64,000 bases of DNA, taken from assembly GCF_003002915.1 (NCBI RefSeq), contig NZ_PVTG01000013.1, positions 81,735-145,734 on the forward strand. The letters run 5' to 3'. The stretch comes from Geodermatophilus tzadiensis. GTDB lineage: Bacteria; Actinomycetota; Actinomycetes; Mycobacteriales; Geodermatophilaceae. The notes under the pieces are model-generated. The model saw only the letters and a list, made by a program, of their open reading frames with translations, did no database searches and was not told where the DNA came from. Shown here one piece after another: positions 41,228 through 50,292 of this stretch; positions within the stretch are counted from its first letter, which is position 1, and every line of letters starts with the position of its first letter. Position numbers and translations under genes: made by a program.

Positions 41228-42543
41228 ACCGCGCGGAGGAACCGGTCGAGCACCCGGACGCCGAAGCGCAGCGACTCCACCGGCACCCGCTCGTCGATGC
41301 CGTGGAACAGCGAGGCGAAGTCGAGGTCGGCGGGCAGCCGCAGCGGGGAGAAGCCGAAGCAGCGCATGCCCAGGCGCTGGAAGCTCTTGGCGTCGGTGCC
41401 GCCGCTCATGGTGAACGGCACCGGGCGCGCGCCGTCGTCCTCGCTCCGCAGCGCCGCGACCATCTGGTCGACCAGCGGGCCGTCGAACGTCGTCTCCACG
41501 GCCTGGTCGTGGACGATCCACTCGCGCTGGACGCCCTCGCCGATCAGGCCCGCCAGCTGCCGCTCGAACTCCTCCTCCTGGCCGTGCAGGAAGCGGCCGT
41601 CGACGGTGGCGCTCGCGGTCCCGGGGATGACGTTGGTCTTGTAGCCGGCCTGCAGCATCGTCGGGTTGGCCGTGTTGCGCAGCGCCGCGCCGATCATCCG
41701 GCTGATGGAGCCGAGCCGGGCGAGCGCCTCCTCGGGCTGGTCCGGGTCGATCTCGACGCCGTAGGCGTCCTCGACGGCGGCGAGGAACTGCCGCATCGGC
41801 GGGGTGAGCACGGTGGGCAGCCGGGTGGAGCCGATCCGGGCGACGGCCTGGCACAGCCGGGTGACGGCGTTGTCGTCGTGCACGAAGGAGCCGTGCCCGG
41901 GCCGGCCGCCGGCGGTCAGCCGCATCCAGGCCAGGCCCTTCTCCGCCGTCTGGACGAGGTAGAGGCGCAGGTCGTCGCGGACGGTGATGCTGAAGCCGCC
42001 GACCTCGCTGATCGCCTCGGAGCAGTCGGCGACCAGGTCGGGGTGTTCGTCGACCAGCCAGCGGGCGCCGAGCGCGCCGCCGGCCTCCTCGTCGGCGACG
42101 TAGGCGAGCACGACGTCGCGCGGCGGCTGCACGCCGGTGCGGGCCCAGTCGCGCACGAGCGCCAGGACCATCGCGTCCATGTCCTTCATGTCGACCGCAC
42201 CACGGCCCCAGACGTAGCCGTCGCGCTCCTCGCCGGAGAAGGGGTGCACGCTCCACTCGGCCGGGTCGGCGGGGACGACGTCGAGGTGGCCGTGCACCAG
42301 CAGCGCCGGGCGGCTGCGGTCGGCCCCCGGGATGCGGGCGACCAGGCTGGCCCGCCCCCGCTCCGACTCGAGGATCTGCGAGCCGATGCCGACCTCGTCG
42401 AGCTTGCCGGCCACCCACTCGGCGGCGGCCCGCTCCCCGGCGCTGGTGGCGGTGTCGCCGGTGTTGGTGGTGTCGATCCGGATGAGGTCGCTGAGCAGTT
42501 CGGCGACCTCGGCCTGGGCCTGGACGGGACCTTCGCTCTCCAC
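41224..42543 (-). CDS. M20 family metallopeptidase (dipeptidase/deacylase type)
   Basis: A 439-residue zinc peptidase. Metal and catalytic motifs: ALLVHGHLDVVPADP (first His and D), VWGRGAVDMKDMDAM (bridging D), VLAYVADEEAGG (catalytic E and zinc E), and SGGTDAKSFQRLG near the C-terminus. The dimerisation domain occupies about residues 210-330, with the GRPGHGSF histidine. Many actinobacteria have this M20/M25/M40 form, acting on N-acyl amino acids or dipeptides. Start GTG at 42543. Confidence 0.92.
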   Translation of the reverse strand: MESEGPVQAQAEVAELLSDLIRIDTTNTGDTATSAGERAAAEWVAGKLDEVGIGSQILESERGRASLVARIPGADRSRPALLVHGHLDVVPADPAEWSVHPFSGEERDGYVWGRGAVDMKDMDAMVLALVRDWARTGVQPPRDVVLAYVADEEAGGALGARWLVDEHPDLVADCSEAISEVGGFSITVRDDLRLYLVQTAEKGLAWMRLTAGGRPGHGSFVHDDNAVTRLCQAVARIGSTRLPTVLTPPMRQFLAAVEDAYGVEIDPDQPEEALARLGSISRMIGAALRNTANPTMLQAGYKTNVIPGTASATVDGRFLHGQEEEFERQLAGLIGEGVQREWIVHDQAVETTFDGPLVDQMVAALRSEDDGARPVPFTMSGGTDAKSFQRLGMRCFGFSPLRLPADLDFASLFHGIDERVPVESLRFGVRVLDRFLRAV

Positions 42544-42688
42544 CTGGCGAGCGTAGGGCGTCCGCCGGTCCGTCGTCGCGACGGTGGATCACCAGGGGCG
42601 TCCTGTCCGCTGACCTGGTTATCCTCCGCCGCCGATGACCGGTGCACGCGTCGCCCCGGTCCGCCGATCCCCGGAGGTGAGCCCGCCG

Positions 42689-43777
42689 ATGTCCCTGCGG
42701 GCACGCGACCCCCTCGCGGCCGCGCGCAGTGCCGTGCCGCTCCTCGTCGTGGGCGCGGTCGCCGTCGCCGCGTGGACGCTCGTGGAGGCGAGCGCCCTCA
42801 GCGCGGCCGGGACCGCCGTCTCCTGGGCGGTGGTCGTGCTGCTCGCGGCGGCGGCCGTCGTCTCCCGGCTCGTGCCGGCCGACCGGCTCGACCGCGTCCA
42901 CGCGGGCGTGGTGGCCGGGCTGGTCGGCGTCCTGGTCGTGTGCGGGCTGCGGCTGGTCACCGCCGACACCTCCGCCGCCGCGCACGCGTTCCTCACCTTC
43001 CCGGTCCTGTGGACCGCCGTGCACCTCGAACGCGGCGGCGTCGTCCTGGTGACCGGGGCGGCCCTGGTCGCCGACGCGGTCACGGCGCTGCTCCTGCTCC
43101 CGCTGGAGGCGGCGCTGACCGACGTCGTCTTCTCGGGCGCCGTCCTCGTCGTCGTCGCCGTGGTCCTGTGCCGGGCGGCGGCGACGCAGGCGCGGCTGGT
43201 CGCGGCCCTGCAGGAGCAGGCGGAGGTGGACGCGCTGACCGGGCTGGTCAACCGCCGCGTCTTCGACCAGGCGCTGGCCGGGCAGCGGGCGCGGCGGACG
43301 TCGTCGGGCACCGCGCTGCTGCTCATCGACGTCGACACGTTCAAGGAGATCAACGACGCGCACGGCCACCCGGTCGGCGACGCGGTCCTCGTGCACCTGG
43401 CCGGCGTCCTCCGCGAGCAGGTCCGCGCCGACGACGCCGTCCTCTCCCGGCTCGGGGGGGACGAACTCGCCGCCCTGCTGCCGGACTGCCCGGCCGACGT
43501 GGCCGCCGAGCGCGCCGCGCGGGTGCACGAGGCCGTCCGCGCGACGCCGCTGGCGCTGCCCGACGGGACGTTCCTCGACCTGTCGGTCAGCCTGGGCGTG
43601 GCGCACACCGCCGGCTCCGTGCTCGACGTCCGGGACCTGTACTCGGCCGCCGACCGGGCGCTGTACGCCGCCAAGCGGGCCGGCCGCGGGCGCGTGGCGG
43701 TGGCGCCGCCCGTGGCTGCGCAACCGGCGGTCCCGCGGCGGCGGGGGGTGCACGAAGCCGCGCCCTCGGTCGGGTAA
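42689..43777 (+). CDS. Membrane GGDEF-domain protein (probable diguanylate cyclase)
   Basis: A 362-residue protein. Hydrophobic stretches across residues 14-165 predict five or six membrane helices without a recognised sensor domain. The GGDEF domain begins at DALTGLVNRRVFDQAL (181 on); LLLIDVDTFKEINDAHGHPVGD carries the metal aspartates; the signature is RLGGDELAALL, that is GGDEL (256-260) instead of GGDEF. The RxxD inhibitory site is not at the standard spacing. It probably makes cyclic di-GMP, but activity needs testing. ATG at 42689 with SD GGAGGTGA is preferred over 42635. Confidence 0.88.
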   Translation: MSLRARDPLAAARSAVPLLVVGAVAVAAWTLVEASALSAAGTAVSWAVVVLLAAAAVVSRLVPADRLDRVHAGVVAGLVGVLVVCGLRLVTADTSAAAHAFLTFPVLWTAVHLERGGVVLVTGAALVADAVTALLLLPLEAALTDVVFSGAVLVVVAVVLCRAAATQARLVAALQEQAEVDALTGLVNRRVFDQALAGQRARRTSSGTALLLIDVDTFKEINDAHGHPVGDAVLVHLAGVLREQVRADDAVLSRLGGDELAALLPDCPADVAAERAARVHEAVRATPLALPDGTFLDLSVSLGVAHTAGSVLDVRDLYSAADRALYAAKRAGRGRVAVAPPVAAQPAVPRRRGVHEAAPSVG

Positions 43778-43793
43778 GCTCTGGCCTGCACTC

Positions 43794-43878
43794 GTCCGGG
43801 TGGCGGAATGGCAGACGCGCTAGCTTGAGGTGCTAGTGCCCTTTATCGGGCGTGGGGGTTCAAGTCCCCCCTCGGACA
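43794..43878 (+). tRNA. tRNA-Leu (anticodon GAG)
   Basis: An 85-nt tRNA. Acceptor GTCCGGG (43794-43800) pairs with CTCGGAC (43871-43877, one G-T pair). The anticodon stem CTAGC/GCTAG frames the loop TTGAGGT, anticodon GAG, reading CUC and CUU. A long variable arm (class II) and a T arm GGGGG-TTCAAGT-CCCCC are present. CCA is not encoded. The 3' end is the attachment site of the element that follows, and the tRNA stays intact. Confidence 0.96.
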
Positions 43879-43883
43879 CAGCA
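43858..43883 (+). other. attL core repeat
   Basis: 26 bp starting GTTCAAGTCC and ending GACACAGCA, covering the T loop, 3' acceptor strand and 5 bases beyond the tRNA. It is identical to 62911-62936. The base before it differs between the copies (G at 43857, A at 62910), as does the base after (C and G). Confidence 0.95.
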
Positions 43884-43945
43884 CCGGCCCGGTGTCTCTG
43901 CAGGTCAGAGGCCCGGGGCGGCGTCGTTTCAAGGTCAACAAGGCC

Positions 43946-43965
43946 TCGTGATACCTATTTGATAC
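43946..43965. promoter_or_regulatory. Left arm-type integrase sites (candidate)
   Basis: CTCGTGATAC ends at 43954 and is followed 11 bp on by TTTGATAC ending at 43965. The same 10-mer CTCGTGATAC occurs near attR with a second GTGATAC 12 bp on. Paired, helically phased copies near both att sites are what arm-type sites of tyrosine integrases look like. Confidence 0.5.
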
Positions 43966-43978
43966 TTATCGCCTCATC

Positions 43979-45181
43979 TCAGCCCTCCAGCAGGGCGGCG
44001 AAGCGGTCGGCGGCCTCGCGGCCCATGCCGGGGTGCACGTGCTGGTAGACGGTGAGCGTGATGGTGGCGCTCGCGTGCCCCAGCCGCTCAGAAACGACCT
44101 TCACCGGCACGCCGTCGGCCAGCAGCAGGGTGGCGTGGGTGTGGCGCAGGTCGTGCAGCCGGATCACCGGCACCTGGTCCTCCCCCATGGCCTTGCGCGC
44201 CCGGGCCACCTGGGCGGTGAAGCGGCGGGAGAACCGCTCTGGGTGCCGGTGGCTGCCGTCGAGGTTGCTCAGGACCAGCGCAGTGTCGCGCACCAGGTCC
44301 GGACTCACCCGCCCGCGGGCCATCCGGTAGGCGCGGAGCGCGGCCACGGTCCCGGCGTCCAGGTCGACCACCCGGGACTGGCCCGTCTTGGTCGGTCCTT
44401 CGACCAGTTCCTCACCGGCGCCCTTGGCCCTCACCACGCCGACGCTTCGCCGCACGGCGATCCGCGCGGCGTCCAGGTCGATGTCCCGCCAGCGCAGGGC
44501 GAGCGCCTCCCCACGGCGCATGCCGGTGGCCGCGAGCAGCCGCCAGCCCATGGCCAGGTCGGCGTCCTGGGCGTCGGCCCAGCAGAGGAACCGGGCGAGC
44601 TCAGGGGCGGTCCAGGCCTGCATCTCGGGAGGACGGGCCTCGGCCGGACTGGGCGGGGCGGACCGGTCGGTGGGGTTCACGGAGAGCTGCCCCTGCTTGA
44701 CCGCGTCGCTGAGGGCCGACCGCAGGATGGTGAAGACGTAGCGCACCGTCCGGGCGGAGAGACCGCCTCCGCCGTCGGCTCGGCCGGTCGCCTCCAGCTT
44801 CCGCATCCAGGTGTCGACCATCGGGCCGGTGAGGCGGCCGACTCGGTGAGCCCCGAGGGGCGGGTCGATGTGCAGCCGGATGTTCTTCGAGTAGGACGCC
44901 CGCGTCGACGGACTCAGTCGTTGCGTCTGGATCCACTCGGCGAGATAGGCGTCCAGGCGCTGCTTGGACGGCTCGACCCACTCCCCCGTCTCGGCCTTGC
45001 GGAGCTCGGCACGCAGGGCGACCGCGGCATCTCGCCTGCTGGTGAAGCCGCGTTTGAGGACGACCCGGGTCGTCCCGTCCTCACGTGGCACGGCGTACTT
45101 GATCAGGAAGCGTGGGCCGGCCCTCGTGCGGTATTCACTGATCCCGCCGTCGCCCTTGTCGCGCCGCCGTTGCTTGACCAC
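43979..45181 (-). CDS. int: Tyrosine recombinase / site-specific integrase
   Basis: A 400-residue integrase. The N-terminus has an AP2-like arm-binding region (GGISEYRTRAGPRFLIKYAV), then a SAM-like core-binding domain (LDAYLAEWIQTQRLSPSTRASYSKN) and the catalytic domain with R in AATGMRRGEALALRW, HxxR in HDLRHTHATLL, GH in LGHASATITL and Tyr in VYQHVHPGM. All active-site residues are intact. It lies 95 bp from attL and reads towards it, the standard layout for elements integrated in tRNA genes. Start GTG at 45181. Confidence 0.95.
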   Translation of the reverse strand: MVKQRRRDKGDGGISEYRTRAGPRFLIKYAVPREDGTTRVVLKRGFTSRRDAAVALRAELRKAETGEWVEPSKQRLDAYLAEWIQTQRLSPSTRASYSKNIRLHIDPPLGAHRVGRLTGPMVDTWMRKLEATGRADGGGGLSARTVRYVFTILRSALSDAVKQGQLSVNPTDRSAPPSPAEARPPEMQAWTAPELARFLCWADAQDADLAMGWRLLAATGMRRGEALALRWRDIDLDAARIAVRRSVGVVRAKGAGEELVEGPTKTGQSRVVDLDAGTVAALRAYRMARGRVSPDLVRDTALVLSNLDGSHRHPERFSRRFTAQVARARKAMGEDQVPVIRLHDLRHTHATLLLADGVPVKVVSERLGHASATITLTVYQHVHPGMGREAADRFAALLEG

Positions 45182-45727
45182 CCATCGACCTCCCCGCCAC
45201 CGCTGCGGTCGAGGGCCCGCCCCGTCCCCGCAGATGCCCCCGGTGACGGCATACCGGCGCTGACGCTCACCGGCTGCCTGCTCCAGCGATCTGTGGACGC
45301 ACGTCAGACTGTGGAAGACCCAACCGGGGAGAACCTGACCTCAGCACCTCTGCTGCAGCCTGACCTGCGTCCTCCGGTATCTCTCCGGTGGTCCTCCGGA
45401 GGCGTTGCACAGCCCATCGGGCTCTCGGTGAACGCGCATGGGTGGCGGCCGTGGCTCGCCGTCCGACCCAACGGCGCTGATACCCCTCGATCGCCCGAGC
45501 TGCGGTGGATGTCCCTACCCGTGCCGTGCGGTGGGCCTGCGTCGAGAAGCGTCGCTGCCTCGGCGACGCCTGGTCGGAAGCGCGTCGTGCAGCGGCCCCG
45601 GCTGACCGTCACCCCTGCTCCACCTGTTCGGCCGGCCGCCATGCGTCGACGTGAATCGGCCGCTGACGCCGGACCCGGTGGACGCCGGTCGACGGACGGT
45701 CAGCGCATAGCCGGCCTCGCGGCGCCC
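45182..45727. other. Intergenic region, no supported gene
   Basis: 546 bp between the int start and the carbohydrate-kinase stop. A 112-codon open frame on the minus strand (45304-45642) has no recognisable protein features and poor codon pattern. Repeats of TCTCCGGT and TCCTCCGG occur near 45380-45400. The int promoter must lie at the left edge. Confidence 0.4.
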
Positions 45728-47230
45728 TCAGCCCGGCGGGTCCGCGGCGATCACCGCTCGGTAGAGGTCGTCGTAACGCTGGGCTCGGAGGCGGTAGTGG
45801 TCAAGACGGGCGGACACCGGCTCGAGCGTTGGGCCGGTGTCCACCGGGGCGCGGGTGACGTCGGGCGCCAGCACCTCGAGCGCGTGCACGGCAGTGCCGC
45901 GCAGCGTCGTCCGCTTGACCGTCACCGGGTCGACGGGGGCGTCGAGCACGTCGGCCAGGATCTGCAGCCAGCTCGGGAGCTCCTGGGTGACGCGGCCGCT
46001 GGCGACGATGCGCTGCGGAGAGGCCGCGGTGGTCTGCAGCTGGTCGGCGATCCGCGCGAACGCCAGGGCGACGCCCTCCATCGCCCCGCGGAAGAGCAGT
46101 TCCCCGCTGGTGGCGGGAGAGACGCCGGCGATCACCGCGCGGGCGTCCGCGGCCCACCCGGTGGAACGCTTTCCGGAGAGGTAGGGCAGGACCATCGGCG
46201 TGGCCGGATCGGGATCGGCGGTCATCAGCCGGTCGAGCTCGGCGTCGCCGAGTGCCACGGTGTCCTGCAGCCAGCTGACCACGCGGCCGACGTCGTTGAG
46301 CGCGCCGCCCAGCAGGGAGCGGCGGGCATCGACCCGGTAGCACCACAGTCCCGGCGGGATCCGCTCGGGGATGTCCGGCACGAGCACACGGATCGCCCCA
46401 CTGGTGGCGGCGGCCACCGCGGCAGTCGTCCCGTCGGCGGCCCCGGTGCCGAGGTTGCTGGCGAAACCGTCGGCGATGGGCGCGAACCAGCGGGCTCCCG
46501 CAAGCGCCGGCCACCGTCTCGCGACGTCGGCGTCGACCGCGGTCAGCGGGTCATCCGGATCCCGCACCTGCGAGAGCTGATCGGCCTCGATCCCGGCGAC
46601 CGCGAGCATGCCGGGATCCCAGCGTCCGGTCCGCCGGTCCAGCAGACCGGTCCAGGCGGCCGTGGCGGTGCCCGCCGCTGTCGTCCCGAGCAGCCGCAGG
46701 TAGGCGTACTCGCCCAGGGACACCCAGCGCCGCACCGCGGCGAACCGGTCCGGGGCGGTCTCGCGCAGCCACCGCAGCCGCGCCGGGAGGTAGCTGCCGT
46801 GCAGCCGACAGCCGGTGCGCTGCTGCACGTCGGCCTCGTCCAACTCGGCGCGCAGGGCCCTCACCTGGGCGGCGCACCGGGAGTCGGCATACGTGTAGCA
46901 AGGGGTGACCGCCCCGCCGTCGGCGCCCACGCCGACCAGCGAGGACGCGAACGTGTCCAGTGCCACCCCGCCGATCCGGCCCCGCAGCGGAGCGGCGGCG
47001 AGCTGGGTGATGAGGCCGGCGAGCTCGTCGGTCACCTGGTCGGGGTCGATCTCACTGGCGCCGTCGCTGCTGCCGCGGAACGCGTGCGCGACCTTCCGCC
47101 GGCCGCCCTCCACCGGTCGGCCCGTGGCGTCGTAGACGTCGCCCCGACTCGCCGTCGACCCGACGTCGAGTGCGAGGACCAGGGGGTCCACCGCCTCGGT
47201 CAATGCGACGCGGCGCCCGTTCCCGACCAT
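45728..47230 (-). CDS. FGGY carbohydrate kinase (gluconokinase-like)
   Basis: A 500-residue FGGY-family sugar kinase. N-terminal phosphate loop LVLALDVGSTASRGDVYD, GGVALDTFASSLVGV, and C-terminal ATSGAIRVLVPD, YLSGKRSTGWAADARAVIAG, and ASGRVTQELPSWLQILADVLDAPV. Closest in style to gluconate kinases, but substrate is not certain. It stands alone, without a transporter or regulator beside it, as cargo of the island. GC and codon use are chromosome-like, suggesting a different origin from the low-GC cargo further right. Confidence 0.85.
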   Translation of the reverse strand: MVGNGRRVALTEAVDPLVLALDVGSTASRGDVYDATGRPVEGGRRKVAHAFRGSSDGASEIDPDQVTDELAGLITQLAAAPLRGRIGGVALDTFASSLVGVGADGGAVTPCYTYADSRCAAQVRALRAELDEADVQQRTGCRLHGSYLPARLRWLRETAPDRFAAVRRWVSLGEYAYLRLLGTTAAGTATAAWTGLLDRRTGRWDPGMLAVAGIEADQLSQVRDPDDPLTAVDADVARRWPALAGARWFAPIADGFASNLGTGAADGTTAAVAAATSGAIRVLVPDIPERIPPGLWCYRVDARRSLLGGALNDVGRVVSWLQDTVALGDAELDRLMTADPDPATPMVLPYLSGKRSTGWAADARAVIAGVSPATSGELLFRGAMEGVALAFARIADQLQTTAASPQRIVASGRVTQELPSWLQILADVLDAPVDPVTVKRTTLRGTAVHALEVLAPDVTRAPVDTGPTLEPVSARLDHYRLRAQRYDDLYRAVIAADPPG

Positions 47231-47570
47231 CTACTCACCCCCGTCTCGACGCCGGAACGGACGCTACCGCCGTCGGATCCCGGCGGAGCACCGTCGAGAG
47301 GTGAGCCGCCCAGGCCGGATGCGCCCGTCCTGACCTCTGTGCACACGCCGTCTCCCTGCCGCGACCTGCCGAGGCTGGTAGCCGTCCAGCGGATCTCCTC
47401 GCTGCGGCCTCCTCGCTGCACCAGCGGCATCGCACAGTGGCCGGAGGCACCCATCAACCTGCGAGTTGATCTTGAGGTCGTCGGCAACGGTTGATTGGCG
47501 ACGAACATGCAGGTCAGGGACTGTTCATGTCATCGGCTGGCGCCGGTCATCATCGAGCGCCGAGGGTGGT
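47231..47570. other. Intergenic region upstream of the carbohydrate kinase
   Basis: 340 bp holding the kinase promoter and the 3' side of an RHS remnant. I find no convincing gene, hairpin or repeat here. Confidence 0.4.
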
Positions 47571-48030
47571 TTATTGGTCGTAAGTTGGTTGTGTCGTCGA
47601 GCGCGTTGCCTGCTGCCGCGTCCCGGCCCAGCTGGCGGTCATCTCGTCGTCGCGGATAGGCACCCTGGTCATCACGTCGCCGTGCAGGTCGACGAGCTGG
47701 AGCACGCGGGCGCCGGTTTTGCCGGTGTTGATGACGAGGTTGCCGCCGAGGCCGTCGAGGTAGCGGGGACGTCGTCGGGCGGGCGGTGTCCTCGGCGATT
47801 TAGGCCGGGACGTCGGCGTCGGCGTCGGAGTCGGAGTCGGAGTCGGAGCAATTGACCTTGGTAGCCGCCTCCTGCCACCCACGGGTGCCGCTTGCTCCGG
47901 TGGTCCAGGCCTCGCTGCGGTAAGTGGCGAAGCGGCCGGTAACGTCCAGCGACCAAGACGCGCGTGCGACGCCGCCAATGGCCTGGGACGCGATGAGGTC
48001 GTTGGCGTGGAAGCCATTGACCACTCGGGC
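47571..48030 (-). pseudogene. RHS-repeat protein fragment, frameshifted
   Basis: Two overlapping minus-strand frames together read like the late core of an actinobacterial RHS protein. The first (from about 48024) has VVNGFHANDLIASQAIGGV, ASWSLDVTGRFATYRSEAW and WQEAATKVNCSDSDSDS. The second frame then has YLDGLGGNLVINTGKTGARVLQL and VDLHGDVMTRVPI, and runs into a stop at 47571. The frame changes around an SD/AD hexanucleotide run at 47812-47847. Neither the secretion and repeat part nor a toxin tip is present. RHS proteins are large polymorphic toxins; this is a relic of one. Confidence 0.75.
47812..47847. repeat. Hexanucleotide repeat in the RHS remnant
   Basis: Two GTCGGC and four GTCGGA units in a row on the plus strand. 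On the minus strand this encodes Ser-Asp and Ala-Asp pairs. It sits where the RHS frame is broken, but pure 6-bp steps do not shift the frame, so a separate indel nearby must be responsible. Confidence 0.85.
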
Positions 48031-48286
48031 GCCGGCACTGCCGCGCACCGGTGCACTGGTGATGCGCCCCAGCGGGTCCCGTCCTCGGCCGCCGCGCCGA
48101 GGCCGCCCGGTGCGATGCATCCGCGCGGTTGCAGGCACAGCAGGCACAGCAGGCACGGAGGGCACAAGTCGACGAGGTCGAGGACGTCTCTCAGCGATCA
48201 GGTTTCAGTCACGGACACCGCCCCGATGGACCCAAATGGCCCATCCAGCGCGACTGCACCGTCGTGAACCGGGAGACTTCGCGATC

Positions 48287-49042
48287 GTGACGTGGCGATT
48301 CTGGGATCCTGGGCCGCTCGAAGGCTACTGGCCGCACCTTCATGAGATCCTGCCCCCGCGACGTGTCAATCTCACTCACCTGCGGCGCATCGGCGATGAG
48401 CTTGCACGAGCTACCGGTGCAGCGCGCTTCGAGGTACGGCGCCCTGGTCAGCAGGACCGTGAGATTGAGCTCAGTGAGCTTGCGACACTCCTGCCCGAAG
48501 AGGTGGCCTGCGACATCAGCGCGTCGGGCAGCGGGCCCTATCCCGACCAGTCACGTGGCCAGATGTGCCTGACCTTCTCCCTCAACTCCTTCCTGCCGGC
48601 ACACCTCCACGGCGTGGGCGAGGACGCAGACGGCACGGCAAAGCAGATGCGGGCATACCTGGGCACCGTGGGGCAGCCGATCAAGACCACCGCTTGGAAG
48701 GTGCCTGCCGCCTTCTTTGCCCTGCTGCTGGCCGTGCTTGCGCCGGTGATCGTCCTCTTCGTTCAAGGCCAGTTGTCGCTGTGGTTGATTCCGCTGGTCG
48801 CCCTGATCACGTGGACCTTTGGCTCCGTCTCGAAGCCGGTCCTGCAGCAGCGAGTGCGCGATGAGCGCATCAAGCGAATTCCCTGGGACATCGACCTGCG
48901 GCCCATGGAGCAAGTCCGGCTGGATAAGGAACAGGGTCGCCAACGGCGTCAGACAGGTGTCCGATACGCCGTCATCAGCGGCCTGACCGTGGCGGTGGTG
49001 GCAGCGGTCCTCACTGCGGTGTTGCGACAATGGCTGCCCTAA
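48287..49042 (+). CDS. Hypothetical membrane protein with three C-terminal helices
   Basis: A 251-residue protein from the GTG at 48287; ATG at 48236 is an alternative and would add 17 residues. A soluble N-terminal part of about 140 residues (VTWRFWDPGPLEGYWPHLHEIL..., with ARFEVRRPGQ and LFSLNS-like strands) is followed by two close membrane helices (AFFALLLAVLAPVIVLFV and SLWLIPLVALITWTFG), a basic loop and a last helix (VISGLTVAVVAAVLTAVL). I do not recognise the family. It stands alone between the RHS remnant and a broken small gene, and its third-position GC is lower than the chromosome. Confidence 0.65.
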   Translation: MTWRFWDPGPLEGYWPHLHEILPPRRVNLTHLRRIGDELARATGAARFEVRRPGQQDREIELSELATLLPEEVACDISASGSGPYPDQSRGQMCLTFSLNSFLPAHLHGVGEDADGTAKQMRAYLGTVGQPIKTTAWKVPAAFFALLLAVLAPVIVLFVQGQLSLWLIPLVALITWTFGSVSKPVLQQRVRDERIKRIPWDIDLRPMEQVRLDKEQGRQRRQTGVRYAVISGLTVAVVAAVLTAVLRQWLP

Positions 49043-49211
49043 TTGGGCTGCAGGCACGGCTACCTGTTTCACTGCCGACGGGCTCTTGGCGCACCTGAAC
49101 TTCCCCTGCGTCCAGGTCACGCCTATGACAGCGACTCAGCAAAGGTAGCTCACTGGGCCACCGCAATTTGCCATTGGCACAAGTCAACTGAATCGGGGGC
49201 AGTCCCGCACG

Positions 49212-49572
49212 GTGGGCTACAACCTCGGGCATAGTGCTGCTGAGCGCCAGCGCGCCCTGGCCGACGCGTCAGTCGCGGCGGCTGCCGCTGCTGCCGTCGA
49301 CTCCCGACTCTCCGAGGCCTATCAAGCGTGTCGGATTGCCGACCAGAGCAACACCCTCGAACTGGGCGACGGCGACGACAGCCTCATCGTGGACACGCAG
49401 CGAGTATACGAGCGTTAGCGGCGTGAACTGCGTACTCGACGCCCTCGAGACGCCTCAGTCCATCAGGTCATCGATCGCCAATACGACCGCACTAATGGGA
49501 TCCCGCGATGCCGAGCACGACGGGCTCGGTTTCTCGTGGTCCTATCACCCTGACAATGCCTCAACATGGTGA
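49212..49572 (+). pseudogene. Frameshifted small protein gene
   Basis: The first frame from 49212 reads SRLSEAYQACRIADQSNTLELGDGDDSLIVDT and then stops at 49418. The +1 frame continues naturally as YTSVSGVNCVLDALETPQSI and DGLGFSWSYHPDNASTW to 49572. Together they match a common actinobacterial small secreted or lipoprotein pattern (AYxAC, SLTVDT, VxCVLxALxTPxxV, WSYHPD). An extra base near 49395-49405 would explain the break. The N-terminal signal peptide is missing, so the gene is decayed at both points. Confidence 0.65.
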
Positions 49573-49770
49573 TTTACAAACGAAGCCTGACCCTGAGCGT
49601 AGTCACGGCCCGCTGGCATAGGCGAGGGGAGCCGGCGCCGCTCATACCGGCGCCGCTTGCGCCTGTGGCCGGCCGTTGACGTGCTACTGCTCCCCTCTGC
49701 CGCAGGCGATCGTGTCCGGGCGGCATGGCACTGCTGGAGCCCACTTAGCCGCCCGCCCCGCATGGTCACC

Positions 49771-49987
49771 GCCACCGGCCTGCTGCTCGCTGCGCTGCTA
49801 ACCGCTGCCTGTACCGACACCCCTCAGCGGGCACGGAAACGCACCCCTGGCCACTGCGGTCGTGCCCACGACCACTGAGCCGCCGGACAAGCCGTTCCTC
49901 GCCCCCGGCTACCCGACCCAGGTCGACGCCGACACCGCGTTCGTCAGTGAGGTCGCCGCCCTTGACGGCGTCCGGTCCTACCTGAGT
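49771..49987 (+). pseudogene. Truncated lipoprotein gene cut by an IS fragment
   Basis: ATG at 49762 region starts MVTATGLLLAALLTAACTDTP, a clear lipobox (LTAAC) signal peptide. The frame fails after about 35 codons; a second frame carries on with VPTTTEPPDKPFLAPGYPTQVDADTAFVSEVAALDGVRSYLS, a plausible mature lipoprotein start. At 49988 the coding sequence is interrupted by an inverted IS481 fragment. So the gene has one frameshift and is truncated. Its function cannot be told. Confidence 0.6.
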
Positions 49988-50292
49988 GGACCGCGGTGGC
50001 CTTCGAGGCCCGGCTCACCTGTCCGGTCATCGGGTCCAGCACGGATAGCCGGGGCTGCCCGCGGCGGGCCAGCACCCGCGACACGGTGCGCGCCGGCACG
50101 CCAAGCTCGGCGCTGATCCAGGCCGGCCCGCGGCGCTGCTGGCGGCGGAGCTCTAAGGTGCGGTCCTCCACCGCGGCCGGAGTGCGGGTCGGGCTGGTGT
50201 GTGGACGGCCTGATCGGTCGGCCAGTCCGGCCTCCCTTCGGCGGCGAAGCGGGCGATCCAGGTCCGCACCACTTGCGGGAGATCCCCATCGC
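49988..50292 (-). pseudogene. IS481-type transposase fragment, inverted copy
   Basis: 305 bp that are the reverse complement of 52895-53199 with only scattered differences (for example one base in the GACCCGATG/GACCGGATG stretch). It encodes the region TLELRRQQRRGPAWISAELGV in one frame and shares the same frame breaks as the other copy, so it was duplicated after the transposase had decayed. Its left end cuts a lipoprotein gene. Confidence 0.8.

Noticed and set aside
39563..43753. A 1,396-codon open frame on the minus strand
   Set aside because: It runs antisense through or out of frame with several real genes (racemase, LysR, M20 peptidase, GGDEF). Such long frames are a by-product of GC-rich third positions.
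45304..45642. 112-codon minus-strand frame between int and the kinase
   Set aside because: No SD, no protein-like composition and no recognisable motif.
44033..47494. A 1,153-codon plus-strand frame opposite int and the carbohydrate kinase
   Set aside because: It is antisense to two clear genes and has no recognisable protein pattern.
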